DNA of 64,000 nt from assembly GCA_005877075.1 (NCBI GenBank), contig VBPX01000032.1, positions 1-64,000 of the forward strand, written 5' to 3'. A program made the translations under genes and the position numbers. This stretch comes from Nitrososphaerota archaeon. GTDB taxonomy: Archaea; Thermoproteota; Nitrososphaeria; Nitrososphaerales; Nitrososphaeraceae. This document shows, piece by piece, positions 17,611 through 27,213 of this stretch; positions within the stretch are counted from its first letter, which is position 1; each line of letters opens with the position of its first letter. Below the pieces are notes generated by a model that saw only the letters and a list, made by a program, of their open reading frames with translations, made no database searches and was not told where the DNA came from.

Positions 17611-17707
17611 CAATTACTTTTTACGACGGTGTTCATAGATTGTCAACAAGATTTGAATTTTGTTCAATGACATGCATAAGATACAGAAACCAAGTAATTG
17701 AACACCG
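17611..17707 (+). promoter_or_regulatory. Two competing inverted repeats upstream of the antiporter gene
   Basis: CAATTACT (17611-17618) is the exact complement of AGTAATTG (17693-17700), and CGGTGTTCA (17627-17635) of TGAACACCG (17699-17707). The right arms overlap by two bases, so both stems cannot fully form together. The block ends 94 bases before the antiporter start at 17802. The rest of the 17350-17801 gap shows no gene. A leader switch or a palindromic relic are both possible. Confidence 0.4.
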
Positions 17708-17801
17708 CAATAATACCTAAAAAGTATCGTGAATAATTAAAAATGAATTAAGCTGTAGTTTTCCAAAAGGATAAATCTAGTAAGAGTAAATCTGATAAAT
17801 C

Positions 17802-19028
17802 ATGGCCACAGAGCAGCTGTTCGTTAGCGTTGTTATCATCCTAGTAGCAGCACGACTACTTGGTGAGTTTTGCCAAAGACTGCGTATGCCTCCTCTAGTC
17901 GGGGAGTTGGCTGCGGGAATAATAATTGGCCCTTACGTTTTGAACTTGATAACTCCTAATGCGAGTTTAAGTGTTCTTTCAGATTTAGGCGTTTTCTTTC
18001 TTATGTTACTTGCCGGACTGCAGATGGATCCAAGAGAAATAAGAAAAGCTGGATTTCACGCAGCAATTTTGTCAACCATGGCATTTACAATACCTTTCAC
18101 AAGTGGCTTTGCGGTAGCATATTCCTTTGGTCTTGCAACAATTCAATCAATGTTCGTTGGCTTGTTACTATCAATAACTGCTGTTCCGGTTACGACAATT
18201 GTTTTAATGCAATTTGGAATCTTAGAAAGTAAATTAGGTAATACTGTCATAACTGCCGCCGTAATTAACGATATTTTTTCGCTTGTTATTTTATCAATTG
18301 TCTTGCAATTGCACGAAGCCAATGGTGCGCCGGTAAATATTTTGGAAGAGGTTACAAATTCTGTAATCAAGATTTCGTTATTTATTGGTGGAATATTTCT
18401 CATTGACATATTATTTAGAAAGGCTAACATTTGGCTTCAAAACAGGGCTAGATACTTTTTTGAAAAACTGCATACAAGGGAAGCTGCTTTTGGCATATTA
18501 TTAATCTCTACAATTTTGGTATCTGTTGTCGCACAGGAAGTCATTGGCCTGCATTTTATAATAGGCACTTTCTTCTCAGGATTAATTGTTTACAAAGAAA
18601 TTATTAGGAAAGAAAATTTTGAAAGAGTTTATGGAATAATTTCTGCAATAACTTTTGGATTTTTTGCTCCTATATTTTTTGCTATTATAGGAATTGATAT
18701 TAAAATGGATTCGATTGTCAATATGCTCCCTTTTTTCATTATACTGACTATTACAGCTGTACTTTCTAAAGTAGGAGGAGGATACATTGGTTCAAGGCTG
18801 ATTAAATTCTCAAAGGAGGAATGTTATGTTATTGCTTTTCTTATGAATGGAAGAGGGATGGTAGAGCTAGTTATTGCATCTATAGGATTCTCTTCTGGTA
18901 TTATTGATTCAACTATATTCTCTATAACGGTGACAATTGGTTGGATTACAACAATTATGGCGCCAATATTATCAAGGCCGTACGTCCTAAAAATTAAATC
19001 TCAAACAACAAATAAGCCAAATCAATAA
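17802..19028 (+). CDS. Cation/proton antiporter (CPA superfamily)
   Basis: A 408-residue, about 12-helix transporter with the KefB/NapA-like pattern: LRMPPLVGELAAGIIIGP in helix 2, DLGVFFLMLLAGLQMDP, and the ion-binding pair Asn156-Asp157 (AAVINDIFSLV). In this superfamily an Asn-Asp pair is usual in electroneutral exchangers and Asp-Asp in electrogenic ones, so electroneutral Na+/H+ or K+/H+ exchange is inferred. There is no C-terminal TrkA-N domain. It is convergent with sufC (12 bases apart). Confidence 0.9.
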   Translation: MATEQLFVSVVIILVAARLLGEFCQRLRMPPLVGELAAGIIIGPYVLNLITPNASLSVLSDLGVFFLMLLAGLQMDPREIRKAGFHAAILSTMAFTIPFTSGFAVAYSFGLATIQSMFVGLLLSITAVPVTTIVLMQFGILESKLGNTVITAAVINDIFSLVILSIVLQLHEANGAPVNILEEVTNSVIKISLFIGGIFLIDILFRKANIWLQNRARYFFEKLHTREAAFGILLISTILVSVVAQEVIGLHFIIGTFFSGLIVYKEIIRKENFERVYGIISAITFGFFAPIFFAIIGIDIKMDSIVNMLPFFIILTITAVLSKVGGGYIGSRLIKFSKEECYVIAFLMNGRGMVELVIASIGFSSGIIDSTIFSITVTIGWITTIMAPILSRPYVLKIKSQTTNKPNQ

Positions 19029-19040
19029 TATTGAACTATC

Positions 19041-19826
19041 TCAGGCAGTATTATCTTCATCCAAACCTATCCATCCGTACCCTTTAACTTCTAATTCTTC
19101 GGATAGCTCCTTTCCGCCAGATTTTATTATTTGCCCTTTTGACATGACGTGTACTTGATCAAGTTTTGACAAATACCTTAGAATTCTTGCATAGTGTGTG
19201 ATGATTATTATGCCTGCTCCAGTAGAAATTAGGATGTTTATTGCTTCTGCAACGGCTTCAATTGCATCAATGTCGAGGCCTGAGTCTGGTTCGTCAAGTA
19301 TTGCAATTATTGGTTTCAGTACAAGCATCTGCATAACTTCTGATCTTTTTTTCTCTCCTCCAGAAAAGCCTTCATTAAGATATCTGCTCAAAAATGTCGT
19401 TTGAAGACCAACATTGTCTAGATTCTTTTTTAAATATTCGTGAAATTCCTTTACAGTTAAAAATACCTCTCTGTTTTCTTGTTTTCCACTTAAGCTCTTA
19501 TTCAATATATTGTACGCATTCCTTAAAAAATGACTATACCCAACACCAGGGATTTCAGTGGGGTATTGGAAGCCTAAGAATAAACCTCTTTTAGCTCTCT
19601 CCTCTGTGGTCAATCCAATTATGTTTTCTCCATCCACCAAAATCCTTCCAGATGTTACAGAGTACTTGGGATGACCCATGATAACGTTTGCTAAAGTGCT
19701 TTTACCTGAACCATTTGGACCCATTATAGCATGAACCTGACCTTTGTCAATTGTAAGACAAAGATCATTTAGGATTTCTTTACCATTAATGTTGGCCGAC
19801 AAATTATGAATTTCTAAATATGCCAC
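19041..19826 (-). CDS. sufC: SufC, Fe-S cluster assembly ATPase
   Basis: ABC-type ATPase of the SUF iron-sulfur assembly complex. From the GTG at 19826 the product is 262 residues: AYLEIHNLSANINGKEIL, Walker A GPNGSGKST (36-44), the SufC-type FLGFQYPTEIPGV Q-loop region, the signature FSGGEKKR and Walker B AILDEPDSGLDIDA. An ATG at 19892 would add 22 hydrophobic residues not typical of SufC, so GTG is preferred. SufB and SufD genes are not in the window, although they usually accompany sufC. Confidence 0.93.
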   Translation of the reverse strand: MAYLEIHNLSANINGKEILNDLCLTIDKGQVHAIMGPNGSGKSTLANVIMGHPKYSVTSGRILVDGENIIGLTTEERAKRGLFLGFQYPTEIPGVGYSHFLRNAYNILNKSLSGKQENREVFLTVKEFHEYLKKNLDNVGLQTTFLSRYLNEGFSGGEKKRSEVMQMLVLKPIIAILDEPDSGLDIDAIEAVAEAINILISTGAGIIIITHYARILRYLSKLDQVHVMSKGQIIKSGGKELSEELEVKGYGWIGLDEDNTA

Positions 19827-19910
19827 ATTTCTCTTGTTCCTCAAACATAATATAAATATTAAGTTACTTTGTTCAAAATTTAAATTATTCATCTTATATT
19901 TTATACCAGT

Positions 19911-20444
19911 TTGTCAAGGGGCTTATTCATTGGCAGGTTCCAACCATTCCATCTGGGTCACCTCGCTTCAATTAACTTTGCATTCTCAAAAATTGATGAA
20001 CTTATTATTATTATTGGTAGTTCTCAGGCAAGTCATGAGATGGGGAATCCATTTACAGCAGGAGAGAGAATATCTATGATAAAGGAATCACTCAATGCTG
20101 ATCCCAAAATTGACTGTAAGAAAACTTTGATAATCCCTGTTCCTGATACAAGTGTCCATTCAACATGGACTCATCATGTCGATATGTTAGTACCCAAATA
20201 TGATGTTGTTTTTACCAATAATGCTTTTACAAGTTTCCTTTTTCTTGAACGAAATATTACTGTAATAAAACCGAAACTACTTCACCGGAGTGATTTATCG
20301 GGAACCGAAATTAGGAGGAGAATGATAAAAAATATCAAATGGCAATATCTCGTTACCGAACAGACATTAAAAGTAATACACAGTATAAATGGTGTAGAAC
20401 GTCTGAAAAAAATATCAAATAAATCGCATCATCGAAAAATCTGA
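19911..20444 (+). CDS. nadM: Nicotinamide-nucleotide adenylyltransferase, archaeal NadM
   Basis: Makes NAD from NMN and ATP. The 177-residue nucleotidyltransferase has the GRFQPFHLGH active-site motif (His14, His17), GSSQASHEMGNPFTAGER (an archaeal NadM hallmark), and LSGTEIRRRM near residue 125, which binds ATP phosphates. The start is TTG 19911; no in-frame ATG precedes the motif. It is divergent from sufC. The last 20 residues are basic and variable. Confidence 0.93.
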   Translation: MSRGLFIGRFQPFHLGHLASINFAFSKIDELIIIIGSSQASHEMGNPFTAGERISMIKESLNADPKIDCKKTLIIPVPDTSVHSTWTHHVDMLVPKYDVVFTNNAFTSFLFLERNITVIKPKLLHRSDLSGTEIRRRMIKNIKWQYLVTEQTLKVIHSINGVERLKKISNKSHHRKI

Positions 20445-20690
20445 AAATAATTAATCCAAACTTTTGCCATTTGCATTTAGTTTTCTAGTCTTTATAGTAT
20501 TATTCAACTAACAGAAGGATATTCATATCTGCTACTTTCATATTGATGGTGTTGATATTATTTTGTTCAATCTGATAAATTTATCAAATTTTTAGAATAA
20601 TTCACTGGATAAAAGTATGTTCATGAATAGAATCTCACAACATTAAAACATGGATATTAATAAATAATTGACAAACAAGAACAACAATAC

Positions 20691-21173
20691 TTGAAGGTGC
20701 ATTCATTATCAAAGAGAGAGATACAGGACATAAAAAACCACATTAACAAAACCTGGCCAGCAAATTCCTTCACAGAGGTGAAAAATTTACAAGCCTACGT
20801 AATAGATTCTAATAAACGTCTTTTAGTAGGAAACAAAATAATAGCAATCCAGTTAGCATCTGATCTCATAATCCCTCATCTGGTACAGCATGAGATATTG
20901 GATTACTTTGCATCAGTAGAGGTTGATATGAATGCAGTGAAATTTGTATGTAACGGAGCTAATATCATGAGACCTGGAATTACTAATTTTGCTACATTCA
21001 AAGAATCGCAAATCGTGCTCGTAAAAGATCAAACTCACAAGAAAGAACTCGCAGTATGTATATCATTAGTTAATGATGAGAACGCAAGAAAAATGGAGAA
21101 GGGAGTTATCTTGAACAATGTACATCATATTGGAGATATTTATTGGGAAATGAAAAAATCTATTCGCACTTGA
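20691..21173 (+). CDS. PUA-domain RNA-binding protein (MCT-1-like)
   Basis: A 160-residue protein from TTG 20691. The N-terminal part (SLSKREIQDIKNHINKTW) and the C-terminal PUA domain (VKFVCNGANIMRPGITNF, then ISLVNDENARKMEKGVI) match the archaeal COG2016 family, related to eukaryotic MCT-1, which acts in ribosome recycling and tRNA binding. The PUA Gly/Arg-Pro-Gly signature is clear. About 245 bases before it carry no other gene. The exact RNA target is unknown. Confidence 0.85.
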   Translation: MKVHSLSKREIQDIKNHINKTWPANSFTEVKNLQAYVIDSNKRLLVGNKIIAIQLASDLIIPHLVQHEILDYFASVEVDMNAVKFVCNGANIMRPGITNFATFKESQIVLVKDQTHKKELAVCISLVNDENARKMEKGVILNNVHHIGDIYWEMKKSIRT

Positions 21174-21218
21174 CGAGTTCAAACAAATTGGTCTCTTTTT
21201 AACAATTAATAACTCAAA

Positions 21219-21815
21219 TCATAAATTAATAGATTCTTCCTCAATCCCTTTTTTGGATATCGTCAAGATATCAATACCGTCACCACTCGCAGAATCTCTT
21301 TGTATTGATGATTTAATTGCCTTGAGAGCAAGTTTCTTGGATACATCTTGAGACATATTCTTGTTGTACTCGGCATCTATTAGTCCCAATGCTAATTCTG
21401 CACCTGTCCCTACTACTGCATAATTGTCAGGAAGAAGTGAACCCAACGGATCTAGGGTGTAAATCTGAGGTTCATTCTGGACGCCTCCAACAATTACCTG
21501 TGTTAACAATGGAAAGAATCTTCTTTCAAACATTATTACAGACATTAATTTAGCAATAGAATTAGTAGCCATTTCCCTCCTTGTTTCTAATTTTCTAATT
21601 TTTGCAAGTGCCGATACTTGTCTTGTTAGAACCTGCATATCAGCAACCATCCCTGCACATCCAGCAGCGACCTGATCTGTTATTTGAAATATTTTCTTAG
21701 TATTCTTATTTACTACGAAATTCCCATATGAAATGCGCTTCTCAGCTGCAAGGGTAATTCCACTTTCGTAAGTTAACCCTACAGTAGTAGCACCAGGCAT
21801 GAATTGAAAGGCCAT
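21219..21815 (-). CDS. psmB: Proteasome beta subunit, apparently lacking catalytic Thr1
   Basis: A 198-residue 20S beta-type protein, ungapped-alignable by eye with the Thermoplasma beta subunit. The segment PGATTVGLTYESGITLAAEK aligns with TTTVG at mature residues 1-5, placing Ala9 where Thr1 should be; Glu25 and Lys41 match Glu17 and Lys33. CAGMVADMQVL, GGVQNEP and RDSASGDGIDI are standard. A Gly-Ala-Thr start implies no autocleavage, as in the structural beta subunit of species with two beta genes. A second, active beta gene must be elsewhere. It lies 69 bases downstream of the GHKL ATPase gene. Confidence 0.92.
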   Translation of the reverse strand: MAFQFMPGATTVGLTYESGITLAAEKRISYGNFVVNKNTKKIFQITDQVAAGCAGMVADMQVLTRQVSALAKIRKLETRREMATNSIAKLMSVIMFERRFFPLLTQVIVGGVQNEPQIYTLDPLGSLLPDNYAVVGTGAELALGLIDAEYNKNMSQDVSKKLALKAIKSSIQRDSASGDGIDILTISKKGIEEESINL

Positions 21816-21884
21816 ATGATTGGATAGTAGTGAATGTAGTTAGATTTAGTCGTTTCGTCGCTATTTTCTTTCTGTGGCAATCAT

Positions 21885-23501
21885 TCACGGCGCTTTAGTT
21901 AAAAATGTGTCATGAATCCTTATTGCCTCTGAAACTAGCCTATTTTGTAATTCTAATGCTTCCTTACCTTCAGGATGTCTTGCTTCTGCAACTGCCTGTG
22001 CTACAATATTCATAATATGCCTTAATAGGAACTCATCCCCCCTTGATGATTCAGCCTTGTAGGTTCCATTAGCTTTGTTTACAAACACTACATTTTCATT
22101 GATGAAGCTATACCTTGAATCGGTCTCATCCTCATAAGGAATGATTTTATATCCAATTTTTTTCAATGCAAATGTTTTTTTAATTAATGGTTTTTTTACC
22201 TGAGTTGTAATTGTCACATTTTCATACGATTGATTATCATTACTTCCACTATACGGATAGACATTTGACATATTACTTTCAATCTCTAAGCCCTGTTGAT
22301 TTCTTTCTTTTTCATTTGCGATATCTCTTGCTCCCCTCGTTTCATTTTTGGTAATGTCTTTATATTCATCTTCTACTGCATTATTGAACAAATTATCTTC
22401 TGCAGTTATTGACGGTAACTTGTTACTAAGTTTTGAAACTATTTTCTTGGTTTCTACAATTTCAAATCCTTCTATTTCTTCATAAGGCTCTAGAGTTTCA
22501 ATAACGGCCTGACCTAGAACTTTATCTATTTGCTTATATATTTTTGACTCTCCGCGCGTTACTAATACGTCTTCATAGAGAGTTAGATTGGGTATGACCG
22601 TATCAGTTATGAATTTTTTCATAACGCTTGAAAATTTTTCAAATTCTTTATCCTCTATGATCGCAGATTTGTCAGCAAATCTAGAAGTTAATGAATCACA
22701 TCTTATAAATCCTGTCACTCTATGTAATTTGGTATCAAAACCAAATAGGGTTCTCATAACAATGTGACTTCCCACCATAACTGCAATCCCTCTCTCGTCT
22801 TCTGTTAATGGTCTGCGAGCAACAGTTATTTCGCCAACTATGTTTCCTCTATCAAGATTTACTGGTATTTTATGACCCTGTATTTCTGGATACCTTATTA
22901 GTTGAGCATCAGAAAAATTCCATTCTGTAAATTTATTTGACTTCTTGATATATACCTCAAACATGGGTTGTCTTAGAACTGCCAATTTTCTAATTTCTTT
23001 TATCAATCTTAATTCATCCACAAGTGCCTTGGCATCACTAACAATTATCTCGCTTCCATCTCTAGACAACTGAGGTTCTCTTGTTTCTCTTAAATCAGAC
23101 TTGCCTGTAAATAGTGCATCGAGTGATTTTGTATCAATCAAAAATGACTTGTTGAAGTTATCCTTTCGAGTCCTAATCTTCATATTTTCAAATGATGTTA
23201 GAAATGAAAGCCTACCTGTTCCATATCGGCCAGTTCTGACCCTTTTTAATTTGGGTGAAATAGAATCAACTTTCTTGTGTGGTGAACCAAGTAACAAAAA
23301 CTTTTGAATTGCGTCCTCATCCATTCCTGCATTATCTTCAATCGAAATGGAATTATTGCTATGTATAGTAATTAGAACCCTCGTCGCATCTTCATCAAAG
23401 GCATTTTCAATCAATTCCTTGATGACATCAGCCGGAGAAACCCACGTTTTAGTTGCAAATTCCCTGAAGAAGGATGGATGCACCTTTAATGCAATTGTCA
23501 T
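21885..23501 (-). CDS. GHKL-family ATPase of unknown function
   Basis: A 538-residue protein with a Bergerat ATP fold in the first 120 residues: N box IKELIENAFDEDA (Glu29, Asn33), G1 box DNAGMDEDA (Asp56), and the Gly-rich lid RTGRYGTGRLSF (about 89-100). A transducer-like region follows (EIIVSDAKALVDEL, RRPLTEDERGIAVMVG). Residues about 370-430 are polar and linker-like, and the helical C-terminus (HIMNIVAQAVAEARHPEGKE) could be a dimerisation domain. This arrangement resembles Hsp90/MutL/MORC-type clamps. It probably shares a transcript with psmB. Confidence 0.8.
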   Translation of the reverse strand: MTIALKVHPSFFREFATKTWVSPADVIKELIENAFDEDATRVLITIHSNNSISIEDNAGMDEDAIQKFLLLGSPHKKVDSISPKLKRVRTGRYGTGRLSFLTSFENMKIRTRKDNFNKSFLIDTKSLDALFTGKSDLRETREPQLSRDGSEIIVSDAKALVDELRLIKEIRKLAVLRQPMFEVYIKKSNKFTEWNFSDAQLIRYPEIQGHKIPVNLDRGNIVGEITVARRPLTEDERGIAVMVGSHIVMRTLFGFDTKLHRVTGFIRCDSLTSRFADKSAIIEDKEFEKFSSVMKKFITDTVIPNLTLYEDVLVTRGESKIYKQIDKVLGQAVIETLEPYEEIEGFEIVETKKIVSKLSNKLPSITAEDNLFNNAVEDEYKDITKNETRGARDIANEKERNQQGLEIESNMSNVYPYSGSNDNQSYENVTITTQVKKPLIKKTFALKKIGYKIIPYEDETDSRYSFINENVVFVNKANGTYKAESSRGDEFLLRHIMNIVAQAVAEARHPEGKEALELQNRLVSEAIRIHDTFLTKAP

Positions 23502-23629
23502 AATTACTATGTTTTAATCCCTCACCTTTATCTATTACTCGTTTAAATTTTCATAACAAATAGCAATACAATCTCTACATTTTAATTAGTAATTATTGGA
23601 AAGTTGTGAGAAACATTAATAACAATATT

Positions 23630-23797
23630 TCAAAAGCCAAAAAAGTTATTTCCAAATGGAATATGAGTGATTCCATATAGCAGATGAGGTTGTGACGAAG
23701 TGGGTGTTGTGGTCAACCATATCATAATAGCAGGTACCGCAGCACATGCAATTATGGTCAAAATGATAAGCCATACTGCAGTCATTTTTTCAGCCAT
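23630..23797 (-). CDS. Small single-pass membrane protein (55 residues)
   Basis: From ATG 23797 on the minus strand: a short start (MAEKMTAVW), one membrane helix (LIILTIIACAAVPAIMIWL), then a polar, proline-rich exterior tail (TPTSSQPHLLYGITHIPFG). Thaumarchaeal genomes hold many such tiny membrane proteins, some subunits of respiratory complexes. It lies upstream of the GHKL gene start (23501) on the same strand and divergent from sucC. No family was recognised. Confidence 0.55.
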   Translation of the reverse strand: MAEKMTAVWLIILTIIACAAVPAIMIWLTTTPTSSQPHLLYGITHIPFGNNFFGF

Positions 23798-23894
23798 AAA
23801 ATACGAATTTAGGAGTAGATATATAAATTTTCAAGATTGACTATTTACTTAAATAGGATTATAAGTCACCCCATAGGCTTCAGATTCTTGCTGA

Positions 23895-25007
23895 ATGAAA
23901 TTATTAGAATACCAGGGAAAAGAATTGTTTTCTGAATACAATATTGATGTTCCAAAATCATATCTTGCAAAAAATCAGTCAGAATTGAATCAAATTGTAG
24001 ACAAACTGGAATTCCCTGTAGTCCTTAAATCACAGTTAACTGTTGGAGGGCGGGGAAAGGCAGGCGCCATATTAAAGTGCACGAAAAAGGAAGAGCTTGC
24101 ACCAAAATTTACAGAGCTATTAAACAAAGTAGTAAAGGGAGAACGCCCAAAAATTATCTTGATTGAAGAGGTCGTAGATATTGACAAGGAACTTTATCTG
24201 TCATTGTTCCTGAACAGAGGAAAAAGAACCTACTCATTAATTTCTTCAAGTCAGGGAGGAATGGATATTGAAAGTGTAGAAAACAAGGTAATCCAAGATG
24301 TTTCTATTAACGGACTATCACAATCAGTCGCAGAAAATATTGCAAAAAACCTAGGTCTAAGTGGTGTAACAGCTACTACCTTCGCAGAGTTAGTAACAAA
24401 GTTGGCTAAACTTGTCAAGGAAAAAGAGGCTGAATTAGCAGAAATAAATCCTGTTGCCATACTAAAAAATGGGACTTGTCTCGCCCTGGATTCAAAAATT
24501 ATAATTGACGATAATTCACTTTTTAGGCATTCTGAGTTAAGAAAATATATCCAAATTTCTGAATTGCAGGAACAAGCAGAAAAAAATGGCTTTTCCTTTG
24601 TAGAATTAGATGGAAACATTGCAATAATAGGCAATGGCGCGGGTCTTGTAATGTCCACCCTGGATGTCGTTAATGACGCTGGTGGAAAATCGGGCGCCTT
24701 TTTGGATTTTGGAGGAAGGGCCACAACTGAAACAATCTACAAAGCAATAGAGGTGATAAGCAAATTATCAAAGGTCAAGGCGATTTTGGTAAATTTGTTC
24801 GGCGGTATTGTAAGGACTGACCTGGTCGCTCAAGCTATCCTTGATGCATATAAGAATGGTATGATTAGCGTTCCAATTTATGCTAGAATCTCAGGTGCGG
24901 AATCAGAAAAGTCTAGACAAATGCTTTCTAATAGCAATGCAAAACTTTATGATACAGTCGAAGAAGCAATTTCATCATTAGTCCACTATATTGGGTTGAG
25001 TAAATAA
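23895..25007 (+). CDS. sucC: Succinate-CoA ligase beta subunit
   Basis: ATP-grasp beta subunit of succinyl-CoA synthetase. The 370 residues begin MKLLEYQGKELFSEYNIDVP, the N-terminal SucC signature, followed by VVLKSQLTVGGRGKAGAI (ATP loop), AEINPVA (metal site) and the CoA-ligase part with GNGAGLVMSTLDVV, FLDFGGRA and NLFGGIVR. It forms an operon with sucD, whose ATG follows the stop codon directly. It interconverts succinyl-CoA and succinate with NDP/NTP. Confidence 0.96.
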   Translation: MKLLEYQGKELFSEYNIDVPKSYLAKNQSELNQIVDKLEFPVVLKSQLTVGGRGKAGAILKCTKKEELAPKFTELLNKVVKGERPKIILIEEVVDIDKELYLSLFLNRGKRTYSLISSSQGGMDIESVENKVIQDVSINGLSQSVAENIAKNLGLSGVTATTFAELVTKLAKLVKEKEAELAEINPVAILKNGTCLALDSKIIIDDNSLFRHSELRKYIQISELQEQAEKNGFSFVELDGNIAIIGNGAGLVMSTLDVVNDAGGKSGAFLDFGGRATTETIYKAIEVISKLSKVKAILVNLFGGIVRTDLVAQAILDAYKNGMISVPIYARISGAESEKSRQMLSNSNAKLYDTVEEAISSLVHYIGLSK

Positions 25008-25922
25008 ATGTCTGAAAAATTTGATATTTTCGATATTCTCGTAGGCAAACCTAATGATATTGATTATGGTAAGAAACCAGTTTTAATCCAGGGCATGACG
25101 GGTAATTTTGGTTCTGTCCACACTAGATTAATGAGAGAATATGGTACAAATATTGTGGCAGGTGTAACTCCGAAAAAGGGAGGTCAATCATTTGAGGGAA
25201 TACCTGTTTTTGATTCCGTTAAGGATGCTAGCAAGAATTTTGATGTAAAGATATCAGGAATATTTGTTCCTGCCCCATTCTTCCTAGCTGCCGTAAAAGA
25301 GGCAGTGGACAATGGGATAAAATTACTTGTAGCAATTCCAGAACATGTTCCAATACGTGACGCCATCGAGGCGTTGGAATATGCCCAAACTAATGGTGCC
25401 AAGATAATAGGACCAAATACTCCTGGAGTAATATTACCAACAATAATGAAAGTTGGAATAATGCCATCACAACCATTTCAGAAGGGAAATACTGCAGTCT
25501 TTTCCAGGAGTGGAACTTTAATGTATGAAGTTTCATTCCATTTATCAAAAGCTGGGATAGGACAAAAAATCGCACTAGGTATTGGCGGTGATCCGATTAA
25601 TGGTACAAACCTGATAGAAGCATTTGATCTAATAAGTGACAAAGATGAAGTAAAATCAGTTGTTGTGGTTGGCGAGATAGGAGGAGACGCTGAGGAATCC
25701 CTTGTTGAGTATATTGAAAAAACGAAATTCAATAAACCAGTTGTAGCATATGTTGCAGGAAGGTCTGCGCCCAAGGAAAAAAGGATGGGACACGCAGGGG
25801 CAATCATTTATGGAAATTATGGTTCTGCGGAATCAAAAATTTTAAGTTTCTCAAGAGTAAACATTCCTGTGGCGAAGAGACCTGCTGAAATTCCAAGTAT
25901 TCTACAAAACTTGATGAAGTGA
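25008..25922 (+). CDS. sucD: Succinate-CoA ligase alpha subunit
   Basis: CoA-binding, phosphohistidine-carrying subunit. The 304 residues include the Rossmann CoA site [40 protein letters not shown], the SRSGTLMYE segment and the active-site histidine motif GHAGAIIYG (with [10 protein letters not shown] just before). There are no bases between the sucC stop and this ATG, so translation is probably coupled. It partners SucC in the mostly reductive/oxidative TCA segment of these autotrophs; its exact role beside the hydroxypropionate/hydroxybutyrate cycle is not shown here. Confidence 0.96.
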   Translation: MSEKFDIFDILVGKPNDIDYGKKPVLIQGMTGNFGSVHTRLMREYGTNIVAGVTPKKGGQSFEGIPVFDSVKDASKNFDVKISGIFVPAPFFLAAVKEAVDNGIKLLVAIPEHVPIRDAIEALEYAQTNGAKIIGPNTPGVILPTIMKVGIMPSQPFQKGNTAVFSRSGTLMYEVSFHLSKAGIGQKIALGIGGDPINGTNLIEAFDLISDKDEVKSVVVVGEIGGDAEESLVEYIEKTKFNKPVVAYVAGRSAPKEKRMGHAGAIIYGNYGSAESKILSFSRVNIPVAKRPAEIPSILQNLMK

Positions 25923-26170
25923 ATATGGTTTATCTATCAGGTTAAATTCAGCAGCCATCTAATATATGTCCAATTTTATTCGAATTTTATAAAAACTAAA
26001 GCAACTATCAAAAGATTGTACAAAATTGATTATAAAATTCTGGGCTAAAATGGATTAATTGAAATTCTACCCGCAAACTGTGACCAATCAGATAGGACAA
26101 GTACTGGAAGTTATTATGATACGTGGTAATTTCAGTTACTTTATTAACGATATCTTGATGTGAAAATTAA

Positions 26171-26988
26171 TTGGATCATAGGTATTTGGCACAGTATTTG
26201 CTTAATCTCAAGAACAAATACATTGATGAGTTTCCAACCTTCAATCATATTAGAGAACTTATCCCTGTATCAAATCATCAAGACGTATTTGATAAATCAC
26301 TTGCTGAAAAATTGCATACGTTTTTAAATACAACAGGATATATTATAAAAAACGGGATCTTACAGTTTCTAATATTCCATGCATATCATTTGAAGGAGAT
26401 ATAAATCATTTTTGGCTAAGCTCTAAAAATATGACACAAGTAATCAACCATTTTCTTCCAACATGGGGGTCTCTCTGCTCTTATCATGATTCTTGTCGCA
26501 AAAGATCTAGTTTTGAGAACATTATAGATATCAGATCGGGTGATGGAAGATTGATATATTGTGGTAGTATACTTGGTCTTCATTCTGTGGGGATAGAGAT
26601 TGACAAAGATCTATGCGATCTACAAAATGAAATATCTATTTCTAGTAACGTAAAGTATGAAATAATTAATAGCGACTCAAATTCAATTGACTATATGCGG
26701 TTAGGATTGGGAAATACTATGATCTTTATATCGGCCCTACCAGAATTAGGAGAAATGTTAGCATATGGAATTATGAATCAATTTATCAAGAACAAAGAAA
26801 AATTGAGTAAAGTGGGCATTACTTTGATGGGAAGTCATACCCATAGAAAGTATTCCCGAGGTAAATCCAAGTGGGGATGGGGAAAATTTATTGATGATTT
26901 TGAATTGAAAATAGTGGAATGTCTAAGACTGCCAAGCTCCCGGACGCTTGATGAAAAAAGAAACACCAAATTTGTTCACGATCCTTAA
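26171..26988 (+). pseudogene. SAM-dependent methyltransferase gene split by a -1 frameshift
   Basis: Reading from TTG 26171 gives 60 residues to LNTTGYIIKN, then leaves the right frame at ATA AAA AAC (26345-26353). The -1 frame runs on through RDLTVSNIPCISFEGD and HFWLSSKNMTQV into the methyltransferase core, with the SAM motif DIRSGDGRLIYCGSILG and VGIEID, to a stop at 26988. The joined product is about 272 residues, resembling archaeal lysine-type methyltransferases (DIGSGDGR). The second Gly of motif I is Arg here. The shift may be decay, a sequencing undercall of A7, or recoding at A_AAA_AAC. Confidence 0.7.
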
Positions 26989-27213
26989 GAATTAATCACC
27001 TAGAATTTAGTTGAATAATCCCAAATATCAGACCGGATCTAAAATTATTATTAATTTATATTTAATAATTCATGTTGAAATTCTAGTTAGAATACAAATT
27101 TATTTTATGTCATACGCAATCCAACAGGAAATCAATCAATATACTATTAAATTACCTCTTGCATCCCAATAAATGTGGTGTGTAGAAACGCCATGAATAT
27201 GTTGTGAAAGGAT

